Shown: positions 33,431 through 42,474 of the stretch, piece after piece
Layout: every line of letters starts with the position of its first letter
Numbering within the stretch: position 1 is the stretch's first letter
Source of the DNA: an aff. Roholtiella sp. LEGE 12411
GTDB lineage: Bacteria > Cyanobacteriota > Cyanobacteriia > Cyanobacteriales > Nostocaceae
Direction: 5' to 3'
DNA length: 53,437 nt
Assembly: GCF_015206995.1 (NCBI RefSeq)
Contig: NZ_JADEXR010000030.1
Location: 1-53,437 of the forward strand
Position numbers and translations under genes: made by a program
The notes under the pieces: model-generated
What the model saw: the letters and a program-made list of their open reading frames with translations, nothing else
The model's database searches: none
Told to the model about the DNA's origin: nothing

Positions 33431-34783
33431 TCATAAAAGTCCTGCTGACTCATACAGTCGTTTAAGCATTGCTGTAATCTTTGCACCATAATTTACATCT
33501 GCTGCCCAGCGCCCTGATAGCTGTTCGATTAATGGTGCAACACCGCGAGTGACAAAGCGAAACCGTGGATCTACTACTTCTTGCACTAAAGGTTCTAAAC
33601 TAGCATAAGCTTTTAAATGTTGGATGTGCGCCCTCACACCAATTCTGGCACTTTCAAAAGACGCAGCCTCCACACCACCACCAATTGCGCCTAAGCCTGC
33701 AAAGTTATTTTGCTCAGGTCTAATACTGCCGCCAAAGCGTAAAAAACCAGTTTCTACAGACATTTGGCAAAAAGCAATGTCATAGTTCACCCCCTCGATA
33801 CCTGCTTCTTCCCGATAGAGTTTTGGGATGTCAGGAAATTTTACCAAGGCATTTTCATGATTGTTTCTCAGGAATAGTTGCAACTGCACTTCCGAGGTAT
33901 TACCGTTTGACATCACTCGATCCAATTGACCAGGACAAACTACCAAATTGGATCGCAAGCTGACAGTAAGAGTTGCAGCATCCCAACTAACTGCAACATT
34001 AAAATCTCTCAGTTCGATCGCTTTAACATATACTATTTTGCGATAGGTAATCCGGCGAACATTAGACGCTTTCGATAGGTCAATCCGCAAGCGATCTACT
34101 AAATCAATAGGTATATAAGCATTACCATTAATCAGCACCCCTTGCTCTAAGTAATTTTGCCCGTTGATATTGATATTAATTGCCATATAAGTCGGTTCTT
34201 CAGGAGTTCCGGGACTGGGGTCAATCACCCGACTCCAAGATGCCAATCCATCAGAAATTCCCAAAGCAAAATCGCGGCGACGAGTTTGCAGCAAAGCGCG
34301 ATCCTCTGGACTGCTAAGAAAACCGACTTGCATCGACAAAGAAGGAAGTGTTGTCCGGCGACAGAATGCCAAACTACCTAAGCCACTATCTGTATCTGGT
34401 TTAACTCCCCGATTTGGTAATTGGGGTACGCGGCGTAATAATCCCATTAGCAACAGTTCAGCATTGCTCTTGCGCTCATTATTGTTGGTAATGTAGAAGA
34501 CGCTAGCCCCACGCACAGAAGGACTGTTAGCGGCATCAGATTCAATTTCTAACGCTATATCACCCCGACGACTACGGGAATTTATCCAAGCAATAGTTTG
34601 GGCGGCGCTCAGATCATCAGGGACTGACAAAACTTCAAAAATCCTTGCCCTCAGTTCTGTGACAATTAAATCCCGTAGTAGAATCATTTCTCTAGCTTCA
34701 GTTGTATCACCTGCGATCGCACCTGGATCAATTCCTCCACCTTCCTTGCCTCCGTGAGCTGCCGAAATAAAAATACGTCCCAT
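33431..34783 (-). CDS. tftA: amidase/glucosaminidase-type cell-wall protein, TftA-like
   Basis: A 450-residue protein with an N-terminal Amidase_3 fold (MGRIFISAAHGGKEGGGIDPGAIAG ... SVRGASVFYITNNN, residues 1-190), a central region resembling a copper-amine-oxidase-N/stalk domain (about 205-290, VLINGNAYIPIDLVDRLRI), and a C-terminal glucosaminidase-like domain (about 300-450, QMSVETGFLRFGG and NNFAGLGAIGGG). This order matches the Nostoc hormogonium tapered-terminus protein TftA. Of the amidase zinc ligands, His10 is present, but the site expected to hold His in ALEIHxDA reads Glu81 (ALEIESDA), so hydrolase activity is uncertain. No signal peptide is visible. Confidence 0.72.
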   Translation of the reverse strand: MGRIFISAAHGGKEGGGIDPGAIAGDTTEAREMILLRDLIVTELRARIFEVLSVPDDLSAAQTIAWINSRSRRGDIALEIESDAANSPSVRGASVFYITNNNERKSNAELLLMGLLRRVPQLPNRGVKPDTDSGLGSLAFCRRTTLPSLSMQVGFLSSPEDRALLQTRRRDFALGISDGLASWSRVIDPSPGTPEEPTYMAINININGQNYLEQGVLINGNAYIPIDLVDRLRIDLSKASNVRRITYRKIVYVKAIELRDFNVAVSWDAATLTVSLRSNLVVCPGQLDRVMSNGNTSEVQLQLFLRNNHENALVKFPDIPKLYREEAGIEGVNYDIAFCQMSVETGFLRFGGSIRPEQNNFAGLGAIGGGVEAASFESARIGVRAHIQHLKAYASLEPLVQEVVDPRFRFVTRGVAPLIEQLSGRWAADVNYGAKITAMLKRLYESAGLL

Positions 34784-35001
34784 TTTCAGTATTTCCTCTG
34801 ATAAAATTAAGTGTAAGCAGTTATATAGATCATTCTTGGTCTAGCAACAAGAATATAATAGCCATCAAAAGTCCTTTGTCGTTTGTCCTTTGTTATTTCT
34901 CTAAACTTGAGGATTGAGAATTGGGGAACACGTGGCGCTCTTTGGGGATTAGGGGCGAAGGGGCAATATCGCATCTTAATATCTCAAGTTTGCGCGTTCC
35001 A

Positions 35002-35500
35002 TCAAAACCTTTTTAAGTGACTGGACGTATCACACGAATTAGTTTTTCCTTGCAACGGTTCTTCTGCTGTCACAGCATCATCTATCCGTGCTGCAAACTG
35101 TTCCCAATTACGATTGTTCGTGCAAACAATAATGCCGAAGTGGTTAGAATTACGACGATGCAAACGGATAAAATCCAGGACTTACGCAAGTGTCATATTT
35201 TTAACGCCAGAGGTTGTCCAGAGTCAAAGGTCAAAAGTCCAAAAAACCTTGATTCTTGACCCTTGACCCTTGACTCTTATACCAGAAGCCTTGTGTGCCA
35301 GTTGCGTAAGTCCTGAAATCATGTCTGTTGATAGTTAATATCGAGCGTTTTTGACTTGTAGCAAATTCCAGCACTTCGTCATCAGCTATACCTTGGTCTG
35401 CTTTTCCTGCTTCTTGGACTGTCAAAACATCATGCCCCAAAGTACGTAATAATTGCACAATTGGAAACGGAAATTGCTCATCTGCGTAAAACCGTGCCAT
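35002..35500 (-). pseudogene. DUF5615 PIN-like toxin gene split by a MITE
   Basis: The first half, ARFYADEQFPFPIVQLLRTLGHDVLTVQEAGKADQGIADDEVLEFA ... ILTINRHDF, is a DUF5615 PIN-like fold with its acidic residues. Reading then enters MITE copy B and stops at 35231. Beyond the MITE the missing half resumes in full: DFIRLHRRNSNHFGIIVCTNNRNWEQFAARIDDAV, ending with a stop at 35002-35004. GATTT is duplicated on both sides of the element. Removing the MITE and one duplication restores an unbroken frame. DUF5615 toxins pair with DUF433 antitoxins, and the partner lies 3 bp upstream. Confidence 0.88.
35177..35314 (+). mobile_element. AGGACTTACGCA MITE, copy B, inside the DUF5615 gene
   Basis: This is a 138-bp element nearly identical to copy A, with perfect AGGACTTACGCAA-type inverted ends. 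The 5-bp direct repeat GATTT (AAATC on this strand) flanks it with one extra base pair (C/G) at each end, marking the insertion unit. The element lies wholly within a coding sequence. Confidence 0.92.
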
Positions 35501-35503
35501 CGA

Positions 35504-35905
35504 CTAGGCTACCTCATTACGCTCAATTGCCAATTCGATTTCATTGGGGTTAGCTTCTGCATATATCCAAGCATTAGCTAAATCTGTAGCTGTAATGGTT
35601 GGATAGCTCGTCAAAAGGTCAGCATCACTATATCCAAGATGGCGAGCTTCCACAAGTACCCAGACGGGAATACGAGTTTTAGCAATGCGAGCCTCTCCAC
35701 CACAGACTTTAGGAGTTTTCTCAATTCCTTGCCAATTGTTGCCGAGACTTTGAGCAAGTAACTGTATAGCCTGCAATTTTTCACCAGGACTGAGGGCAAG
35801 AAGTTGTTGTTCTAACTCTTTGAGTGTCACGGATGTAAATCCTCTGATGTTTTGGAAGGCTAGATTTACAATTTTATCAATTGCTAAGTTTATTCGAGTT
35901 ACCAT
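35504..35905 (-). CDS. DUF433 family antitoxin
   Basis: A 133-residue protein. The C-terminal part (about 64-125) is DUF433: PKVCGGEARIAKTRIPVWVLVEARHLGYSDADLLTSYPTITATDLANAWIYAEAN. The N-terminal MTLKELEQQLLALSPGEKLQ-like part (from residue 24, VTLKELEQQLLALSPGEKLQA) is a helical extension often fused to this antitoxin. An internal GTG at residue 24 might be the true start. With its toxin gene broken by a MITE, the antitoxin is now an orphan. The stop is 3 bp from the toxin start codon. Confidence 0.85.
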   Translation of the reverse strand: MVTRINLAIDKIVNLAFQNIRGFTSVTLKELEQQLLALSPGEKLQAIQLLAQSLGNNWQGIEKTPKVCGGEARIAKTRIPVWVLVEARHLGYSDADLLTSYPTITATDLANAWIYAEANPNEIELAIERNEVA

Positions 35906-36046
35906 CTGAATAGCTTGAGGAAAAATAACACTCGTTTATCAGCCAGTTTGCAATAAGCATAAATGCCGCAATTTTGGCAAAGTAATCCTTGACAGGTGAA
36001 TTGAAGATTGCGGCAAAATATAATCAATTATGAATAATAACTAAAT

Positions 36047-37966
36047 ATGCAAATCCCGCGCTTGCACCCAGATACCATTGAAGAAGTTAAACTACGAGCT
36101 GACATTGTAGATGTCGTCTCAGAATACGTAGTTTTACGCAAACGAGGGAAAGATTTCGTCGGTTTATGCCCCTTCCACGATGAGAAAACTCCTAGTTTCA
36201 CCGTCAGCCAGACTAAGCAAATGTACTATTGCTTCGGCTGTCAAGCTGGAGGAAATGCCATTAAGTTTGTAATGGATTTGGGAAAGCGCCAATTTGCGGA
36301 AGTAGTACTGGATTTAGCGCGGCGTTATCAAGTACCTGTACAAACCCTGGAACCAGAACAAAGGCAAGAATTACAGCGTCAGCTATCTTTGCGTGAGCAG
36401 TTATATGAAGTTCTGGCTTCGACGGCACATTTTTATCAACACGCCCTTAAACAATCTCAAGGGCAAAAGGCAATGCAATATTTGCAATCCAACCGCTATC
36501 TTAAGGAAGAAACTATTAAGCAGTTTGGCTTAGGTTATGCCCCCGCAGGTTGGGAAACTCTCCATCGCTATTTGGTGGAAGATAGACGCTACCCAGCGCA
36601 ACTGCTGGAAAAAGCGGGATTGATTAAACCCCGAAAAGAAGGGGGCGGTTATTATGATGTGTTTCGCGATCGCCTGATGATTCCCATCCGCGATGTCCAA
36701 GGGCGGGTGATTGCTTTTGGTGGTAGAACTCTCACTGATGAGCAACCTAAGTATTTAAATTCACCCGAAACCGAACTTTTTAGTAAAGGTAAAACATTAT
36801 TTGCCCTTGATCAAGCCAAAGGTGGGATTTCCCAACTCGATCAAGCGGTGGTGGTAGAGGGATATTTTGATGCGATCGCTCTCCACGCTGCTGGTATTAC
36901 CAACGCTGTCGCCTCTCTCGGTACTGCTTTAAGCTTGGAACAAGTGCGACAGATATTACGCTACACTGAATCGAAGCAATTGGTACTCAATTTTGACGCT
37001 GATCAAGCCGGAACTAATGCCGCAGAACGAGCGATCGGCGAAATTGCCGAACTGGCATATAAAGGCGAAGTTCAGTTAAAGATTCTCAACCTACCCAATG
37101 GCAAAGATGCGGATGAATACTTGTATAGCCACACCCCAGAAGACTATCACCAACTGTTAGTAAATGCGCCACTTTGGCTAGACTGGCAGATTCAGCAAAT
37201 TATTAAAGACCGCGACTTAAAACAAGCTACTGATTTTCAGCAAGTAACTCAACAGATAGTAAAGTTACTCAAAAATATAGCTAACAGCGATACTCGTAAT
37301 TATTATATTTCTTACTGTGCAGAAATACTCAGTTTAGGAGATACCAGACTTATACCTCTACGAGTCGAAAATCTATTAACTCAGATTGCTCCAACTGCGG
37401 TGGCTACATACTCTAAACCAGTGTCAGCAAAGAAAGCATGGGGAGGTAGTGTTTCCCCATCTCCAATCCCTAGCGATCGCAGTCTTTTAGAACACGCAGA
37501 AGCTTTATTACTGCGAATTTACATGCATTGTCCCGAACAGCGTCAAGCTATTGTTGAGGAACTAGAGGAGCGAGATTTACAATTTAGCCTTTCCCACCAC
37601 CGATTTTTGTGGCAACAGATTTTAGAGTCAAGTGTAGCTCAAGGAGATTTAATATCAACTCTGCAAGATAGATACTTAGAATTGTCTGAAGAATTGGGAT
37701 TAGTGTCCCATTTGTTTCATTTAAATGAAAAAAGCAAGAAAGATGATATGCTTCGCACCACTCTAGGGGTTCAAACTGCGATCGCCTGTATGGATTTAGT
37801 AATGCGGGAAAAACGCTATCGTCACTTTTTAGAATTATGGCAACAAACCGATCCAGAAGCTGAACCAGAGCGCTATCAGTCCTATTATCAAGCTTTCTAC
37901 GCCGAAAAACTCAAGCTTCAAAAAATAGACCGACAACGCCTATTTTCCATCACAGAATTGCTATAG
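36047..37966 (+). CDS. dnaG: DNA primase
   Basis: A full-length 639-residue primase that makes RNA primers at the replication fork. The zinc-binding domain has Cys41, His44, Cys62 and Cys65 (LCPFHDEKTPSF, YYCFGC). The RNA-polymerase/TOPRIM core has FRDRLMIPIRD, EGYFDAIAL with catalytic Glu271, and LNFDADQAG with the DxD. The C-terminal helicase-binding region (about 455-639) ends LKLQKIDRQRLFSITELL. The start at 36047 (MQIPRLHPDTIEEVKLRADIVDVV) is the standard one. It stands alone, without rpoD or rpsU neighbours. Confidence 0.97.
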   Translation: MQIPRLHPDTIEEVKLRADIVDVVSEYVVLRKRGKDFVGLCPFHDEKTPSFTVSQTKQMYYCFGCQAGGNAIKFVMDLGKRQFAEVVLDLARRYQVPVQTLEPEQRQELQRQLSLREQLYEVLASTAHFYQHALKQSQGQKAMQYLQSNRYLKEETIKQFGLGYAPAGWETLHRYLVEDRRYPAQLLEKAGLIKPRKEGGGYYDVFRDRLMIPIRDVQGRVIAFGGRTLTDEQPKYLNSPETELFSKGKTLFALDQAKGGISQLDQAVVVEGYFDAIALHAAGITNAVASLGTALSLEQVRQILRYTESKQLVLNFDADQAGTNAAERAIGEIAELAYKGEVQLKILNLPNGKDADEYLYSHTPEDYHQLLVNAPLWLDWQIQQIIKDRDLKQATDFQQVTQQIVKLLKNIANSDTRNYYISYCAEILSLGDTRLIPLRVENLLTQIAPTAVATYSKPVSAKKAWGGSVSPSPIPSDRSLLEHAEALLLRIYMHCPEQRQAIVEELEERDLQFSLSHHRFLWQQILESSVAQGDLISTLQDRYLELSEELGLVSHLFHLNEKSKKDDMLRTTLGVQTAIACMDLVMREKRYRHFLELWQQTDPEAEPERYQSYYQAFYAEKLKLQKIDRQRLFSITELL

Positions 37967-38074
37967 GCTTCTCCAAAGCACCAATAAGTTTATCAGTTTT
38001 TACTAATTCACACGATTAGTATTTTGTCAAGATAATTTATACGAATTTAAAAAATAATGTGACAGATAAACCAT

Positions 38075-38103
38075 GTAGAGACGTTGCAATGTAACGTCTC
38101 TAC
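38075..38103. repeat. GTAGAGACGTT hairpin repeat
   Basis: GTAGAGACGTT (38075-38085) pairs perfectly with AACGTCTCTAC (38093-38103) around a 7-nt loop. It is a common cyanobacterial dispersed palindrome; a sister copy without loop lies at 46846-46873. It may act as terminator for dnaG. Confidence 0.75.
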
Positions 38104-38128
38104 TATAAAATATATGTCTTGCCTGTCA

Positions 38129-38141
38129 GGACTTACGCAAG
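38129..38141 (+). repeat. solo end of the AGGACTTACGCA MITE
   Basis: AGGACTTACGCAA occurs here without a matching inverted end in the following 400 bp, so it is a decayed or truncated copy of the 128-138 bp element. Confidence 0.55.
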
Positions 38142-38516
38142 ATTAGTAATTCTTACACCATGAATAAATTCACTTAATCTGGAGCAATCAGGCTGCGCTT
38201 TTTTCTATTTTATCTAACTAAAGTTAGTTGCGATAAAACCATAATTAATTAATTACAAATTACCACTTGCAAATTACGAATTATTTAGTCATGGATTGCT
38301 TGTATCGTCTATCCTGAAGGTTTTTCTAAATCAACTTTATTTAACTATAAATACATAGTTAATCCGTATATTTAGTTTATAAGTTAATTGCGAAAATGTA
38401 ATATTAAGCAACCAATTCTTGGCTAAAAGATTAAAATTTAGGTGGTGGCTTCCACACACATATATATGTAACACTAAGAAGCCTACTTTAAGCTATTTTT
38501 AACGGGAGGTCAGGCA

Positions 38517-39884
38517 ATGGCTATCGCCACCATCAATCCCGCCACTGGGGAAACGCTCAAAACCTTTGAGCCATATAACGATACAGTAATTGCTGCCAAA
38601 CTCGATTTGGCACATCAAGCTTTTGAGGAGTATCGCCAAACTAGTTTTTCTAAGCGATCGCACTGGTTGCAAAAAGCTGCGGATATTTTAGAGCAAGACA
38701 AAGCAGAATTTGCTAAAGTGATGACTCTGGAAATGGGCAAACCATTCAAAGCAGCGATCGCAGAAGTAGAAAAATGCGCCGCCGTTTGCCGCTACTATGC
38801 CGAACACGCACCTAGTTTTCTAGCTGATGTTGCTGTAAAAACTGATGCCAGCCATAGTTTTGTTCGCTACCAACCATTGGGGGCCATTCTCGCGGTTATG
38901 CCGTGGAATTTCCCCTTTTGGCAAGTTTTTCGTTTTGCTGCACCTGCACTAATGGCGGGGAATGTCGGCTTACTCAAACATGCTTCTAATGTGCCGCAGT
39001 GCGCCTTGGCAATTGAAGATATTATTCAACGAGCAGGTTTTCCTAAAGGTGTATTTCAAACTCTGTTGATAGGTGCTGCCAAAGTCGCCGATTTAATGGC
39101 TGATGAGCGGGTTAAAGCTGCTACCTTGACAGGAAGCGAACCAGCAGGCGCATCCCTCGCTGCTGCTGCGGGAAAACAAATCAAAAAAACCGTCCTGGAA
39201 TTGGGAGGAAGTGATCCATTTATAGTGTTAGCAAGTGCTGATTTAGAGACAGCAGTTGTCACAGCTACTACAGCGCGGATGTTAAATAATGGGCAATCAT
39301 GTATTGCAGCCAAACGTTTTATTGTAGCAGAGGCGATCGCTGACCAATTTGAAAAATTGCTTTTAGAAAAATTCGAGGCGCTGAAAATAGGCGATCCCAT
39401 GCAACTAGACACTGATTTGGGCCCATTAGCAACCCCCGGTATCCTCCAGGATTTAGACCAACAGGTGCAAGCTGCCATAGAAAGCGGTGGTAAAGTCCTC
39501 ACAGGTGGACATCCTTTATCAGATCGTTCGGGGAACTTTTATCCACCAACGATTATCAAAGATATCCCCCATGACAGTTCAATTGCCAAAGAAGAATTCT
39601 TTGGCCCGGTAGCGTTGTTATTCCGTGTTCCGAATATCGATGCTGCTATTAAACTCGCCAATGCTACACCCTTTGGTTTAGGTGCAAGTGCTTGGACAAC
39701 CAATGATCAAGAAAGCGATCGCTTAGTTGAGGAAATTGAAGCAGGTGCGGTATTTATCAACGGGATGGTTAAATCTGATCCTCGATTGCCCTTCGGTGGT
39801 ATTAAACATTCTGGGTATGGCAGAGAACTGAGTATCCAGGGTATACATGAGTTTGTCAACGTTAAAACTGTGTGGGTGAAGTGA
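38517..39884 (+). CDS. gabD: NAD(P)-dependent succinate-semialdehyde dehydrogenase
   Basis: A 455-residue aldehyde dehydrogenase oxidising succinic semialdehyde to succinate. Visible are PWNFPFWQ (129-136) for cofactor binding, catalytic base Glu228 in LELGGSDPF, the nucleophile Cys262 in NNGQSCIAAKRF, and EEFFGPVALLF. The short N-terminus without extension fits the cyanobacterial SSADH. The next gene, 70 bp downstream, is the 2-oxoglutarate decarboxylase that makes its substrate, so both form the TCA-cycle bypass that replaces 2-oxoglutarate dehydrogenase. Shine-Dalgarno GGGAGG is at 38503-38508. Confidence 0.93.
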   Translation: MAIATINPATGETLKTFEPYNDTVIAAKLDLAHQAFEEYRQTSFSKRSHWLQKAADILEQDKAEFAKVMTLEMGKPFKAAIAEVEKCAAVCRYYAEHAPSFLADVAVKTDASHSFVRYQPLGAILAVMPWNFPFWQVFRFAAPALMAGNVGLLKHASNVPQCALAIEDIIQRAGFPKGVFQTLLIGAAKVADLMADERVKAATLTGSEPAGASLAAAAGKQIKKTVLELGGSDPFIVLASADLETAVVTATTARMLNNGQSCIAAKRFIVAEAIADQFEKLLLEKFEALKIGDPMQLDTDLGPLATPGILQDLDQQVQAAIESGGKVLTGGHPLSDRSGNFYPPTIIKDIPHDSSIAKEEFFGPVALLFRVPNIDAAIKLANATPFGLGASAWTTNDQESDRLVEEIEAGAVFINGMVKSDPRLPFGGIKHSGYGRELSIQGIHEFVNVKTVWVK

Positions 39885-39896
39885 TTGGGAATGGGG

Positions 39897-39920
39897 AATG
39901 GGGCATGGGGCATGGGGCAT
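39897..39920. repeat. GGGGCAT short tandem repeat between the bypass genes
   Basis: GGGGAAT followed by three GGGGCAT heptamers, in the 70-bp gap between the dehydrogenase and decarboxylase genes. It matches repeats at 7363-7384 and at the right contig end. Confidence 0.75.
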
Positions 39921-39954
39921 GCCCAATTTTGTTCATCGCTAGTGAGGAAATCAA

Positions 39955-41598
39955 ATGAATACGGCTGAACTGTTAGTACAGTGCTTGGAAAATGAAGGGG
40001 TGCAATATGTCTTTGGACTCCCTGGCGAGGAAAACTTACATGTATTGGAAGCATTGAAACATTCTTCCATTCAATTTATTACTACTCGTCACGAACAGGG
40101 TGCAGCTTTTATGGCGGATGTCTACGGACGCCTGACAGGAAAAGCTGGAGTCTGCCTTTCTACACTTGGGCCTGGAGCAACCAATTTGATGACTGGGGTG
40201 GCAGATGCTAACCTCGATGGTGCGCCTTTAGTGGCAATTACCGGTCAAGTGGGAACAGATAGAATGCACATCGAATCCCATCAATATTTAGATTTAGTGG
40301 CAATGTTTGCCCCTGTTACCAAGTGGAATAAGCAGATAGTGCGACCGAGTATTACACCAGAAGTTGTGCGGAAAGCCTTTAAGCGATCGCAAAGCGAAAA
40401 ACCTGGTGCAGTTCACATTGATTTACCAGAAAATATTGCTGCTATGCCTGTAGAAGGCAAACCTTTGCATAAGGATAATAGCGAAAAAACCTATGCTTCT
40501 TTTGCAAGTATTCGGGCAGCAGCAGCGGCAATTTCCCAGGCAGTTAACCCCTTAATCTTAGTAGGAAATGGAGCAATTCGCTCTCACGCTAGTGATGCTG
40601 TAACGCAATTCGCCACCAGCATGAATATTCCTGTTGCCAATACTTTCATGGGCAAAGGCGTAATTCCCTACACTCATCACTTAGCTTTATGGTCAGTGGG
40701 TTTACAGCAAAGAGATTTCATTACCTGTGGCTTTGACAACACAGATTTAGTAATTGCTATTGGCTATGATTTGATAGAATTTTCCCCCAAAAGATGGAAT
40801 CCCGATGGTGAAATTCCGATTGTGCATATTGGGGTAAGTCCGGCGGAAATTGATAGTAGTTATATTCCTCATGCAGAAGTAGTAGGAGATATTTCTGATT
40901 CCCTCTATGAAATCTTAAAATTGGCAGATCGCCACGGAAAAGCTAATCCTTTTGCTATCAGCTTAAGGGGAAATATTCGTGCTGACTATGAAGAACATGC
41001 CAATGATGAGGGGTTTCCCATCAAACCACAAAAGTTAATTTATGACTTGCGGCAGGTAATGGGTTCAGATGATATCGTCATCTCTGATGTTGGCGCACAT
41101 AAAATGTGGATTGCCCGTCATTATCATTGTCATAGTCCTAATACTTGTATTATTTCCAATGGCTTTGCAGCAATGGGTATTGCCATTCCTGGTGCTTTAG
41201 CAGCAAAACTCGTTCATCCCAACCGCAAAGTTGTAGCAGCAACTGGCGATGGCGGTTTTATGATGAATTGCCAGGAATTAGAAACAGCTTTGCGTGTCGG
41301 TACACCTTTTGTCACCTTAATTTTCAATGATGGTGGCTACGGGTTAATTGAATGGAAGCAAGAAAATCAATTTGGCAAAGGGAACTCATCTTTCGTGCAT
41401 TTTGGCAATCCCGATTTTGTCAAATTAGCCGAAAGCATGGGTTTAAAAGGCTACCGGGTTGAGTCTGCTGTTGATTTGATTCCCATATTAAAAGAAGCCC
41501 TGGCTCAAGATGTGCCTGCGGTGATCGATTGTCCCGTGGATTATCGGGAAAACCGCCGCTTTACCCAAAAAGCTGGCGAGTTGAATTGTGCAGTTTAA
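39955..41598 (+). CDS. 2-oxoglutarate decarboxylase (acetolactate-synthase-like ThDP enzyme)
   Basis: A 547-residue thiamine-diphosphate enzyme often mis-annotated as acetolactate synthase. ThDP activation Glu47 lies in TTRHEQGAAFMAD, and the cofactor motif GDGGFMMNCQELETALRVGTPFVTLIFND is near 430-460. Its neighbour, succinate-semialdehyde dehydrogenase, identifies it as the 2-oxoglutarate decarboxylase of the cyanobacterial TCA bypass, which turns 2-oxoglutarate into succinic semialdehyde and CO2. No regulatory small subunit (ilvH type) is adjacent, consistent with this reading. The specificity is inferred from pairing and overall sequence, not from an assay. Confidence 0.88.
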   Translation: MNTAELLVQCLENEGVQYVFGLPGEENLHVLEALKHSSIQFITTRHEQGAAFMADVYGRLTGKAGVCLSTLGPGATNLMTGVADANLDGAPLVAITGQVGTDRMHIESHQYLDLVAMFAPVTKWNKQIVRPSITPEVVRKAFKRSQSEKPGAVHIDLPENIAAMPVEGKPLHKDNSEKTYASFASIRAAAAAISQAVNPLILVGNGAIRSHASDAVTQFATSMNIPVANTFMGKGVIPYTHHLALWSVGLQQRDFITCGFDNTDLVIAIGYDLIEFSPKRWNPDGEIPIVHIGVSPAEIDSSYIPHAEVVGDISDSLYEILKLADRHGKANPFAISLRGNIRADYEEHANDEGFPIKPQKLIYDLRQVMGSDDIVISDVGAHKMWIARHYHCHSPNTCIISNGFAAMGIAIPGALAAKLVHPNRKVVAATGDGGFMMNCQELETALRVGTPFVTLIFNDGGYGLIEWKQENQFGKGNSSFVHFGNPDFVKLAESMGLKGYRVESAVDLIPILKEALAQDVPAVIDCPVDYRENRRFTQKAGELNCAV

Positions 41599-41713
41599 AG
41601 AGTTAAAAGTTAGCAGTTATATAGCAGTTACTTCTTCTAGTTACCAGGCTTCAGGCTCGTAAAGCTTTATAAGCTAAGGGACTTCCAAGTTGCACATTCA
41701 CTGGCTAAAACCG

Positions 41714-41777
41714 TCATTAATCATTTGTCATGCGTCCTTTGTAAATACTTTCGACTAATGACAAATGACGCATGACA
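41714..41777. repeat. GTCATGCGTC inverted repeat after the bypass operon
   Basis: GTCATGCGTC (about 41727-41736) pairs with GACGCATGAC (about 41767-41776), with CATTTGTCAT/ATGACAAATG words alongside. It is a hairpin of the CATTTGTCATT class scattered in Nostoc genomes and may end the decarboxylase transcript. The rest of 41599-41950 holds no gene. Confidence 0.6.
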
Positions 41778-41950
41778 GCCCTCATGAATGATTGTGCAAT
41801 TTAAATGTGTTTTAGCTGAAGAGACTTTGCCTCTGATTGCCTAAAACAAAGGTAGAGCCTCTAAGGAGCGCATTCTGGGCGGGGTTAGCAGGGCGATCGC
41901 ATATAATCACTGAAGCTTGCTATTCGTTTATAAGGTCGAGAACATCTCTA

Positions 41951-42343
41951 TTATGCCTGGCCCTCTTTCAGCACTTGGTCTAGTAAGTTTCTAGCAGGTT
42001 GCGCTTTGCTCAGCGCCGCTTGATGATCACTATAAGCACGAACCAGGCGAGAAAGACCGCTTACGCCTGTCTTGAGTTGCTCTAGTTCTTCACCCGCAAG
42101 CAGCTCCCCATCGAGCATCCGCCCAATCAAAGGTTTGATGTCGCCTACTTCCTGCCGAACTTTTTGAAGTTTTTCTACGGTACTCAATAAAGTTTTTAGT
42201 GAGTTCAAGATGCTGTCAATATCCTGGACATCCTCTACTGGTTCAGCCGAATCTTCAATTATTACTGGCTGTTCAATGTCTGAAACCGTAGGCAATTCCT
42301 GTGTAGATGTTTCAGTTTTTACCCGGTTTGACTGTGCCATCAA
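41951..42343 (-). CDS. small helical protein of unknown function, 130 aa
   Basis: An acidic N-terminal half (TSTQELPTVSDIEQPVIIEDSAEPVEDVQDID) is followed by a helical, coiled-coil-like region (SILNSLKTLLSTVEKLQKVRQEVGDIKPLIGRMLDGELLAGEELEQLKTGVSGLSRLVRAYSDHQAALSKAQPARNLL). No membrane helix or signal is present. The second Met (residue 2) is an equally good start. I do not recognise the family; it looks like a genuine conserved cyanobacterial gene, divergent from the fibrillin gene. Confidence 0.6.
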   Translation of the reverse strand: MMAQSNRVKTETSTQELPTVSDIEQPVIIEDSAEPVEDVQDIDSILNSLKTLLSTVEKLQKVRQEVGDIKPLIGRMLDGELLAGEELEQLKTGVSGLSRLVRAYSDHQAALSKAQPARNLLDQVLKEGQA

Positions 42344-42474
42344 TACTTCCTCAAGAAATTTCCCTCAGTCTATCGTGCTTATACTAAGTTGCCAAAAATA
42401 GTCTTATTATAATTTCTTAGATAAGTACTAGTACAAATAAAATTGTAAGCAAAAATAAGGAAAATATTCAATCC

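Larger units (their letters stand above)
37967..38516. other. 550-bp intergenic stretch with two repeats
   Basis: It contains the hairpin at 38075-38103 and a solo AGGACTTACGCAA end at 38129, followed by AT-rich DNA with no gene. The last 40 bp carry the Shine-Dalgarno GGGAGG for the downstream dehydrogenase gene. An AC/AT microsatellite (ACACACATATATATG) lies near 38454-38468. Confidence 0.6.
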
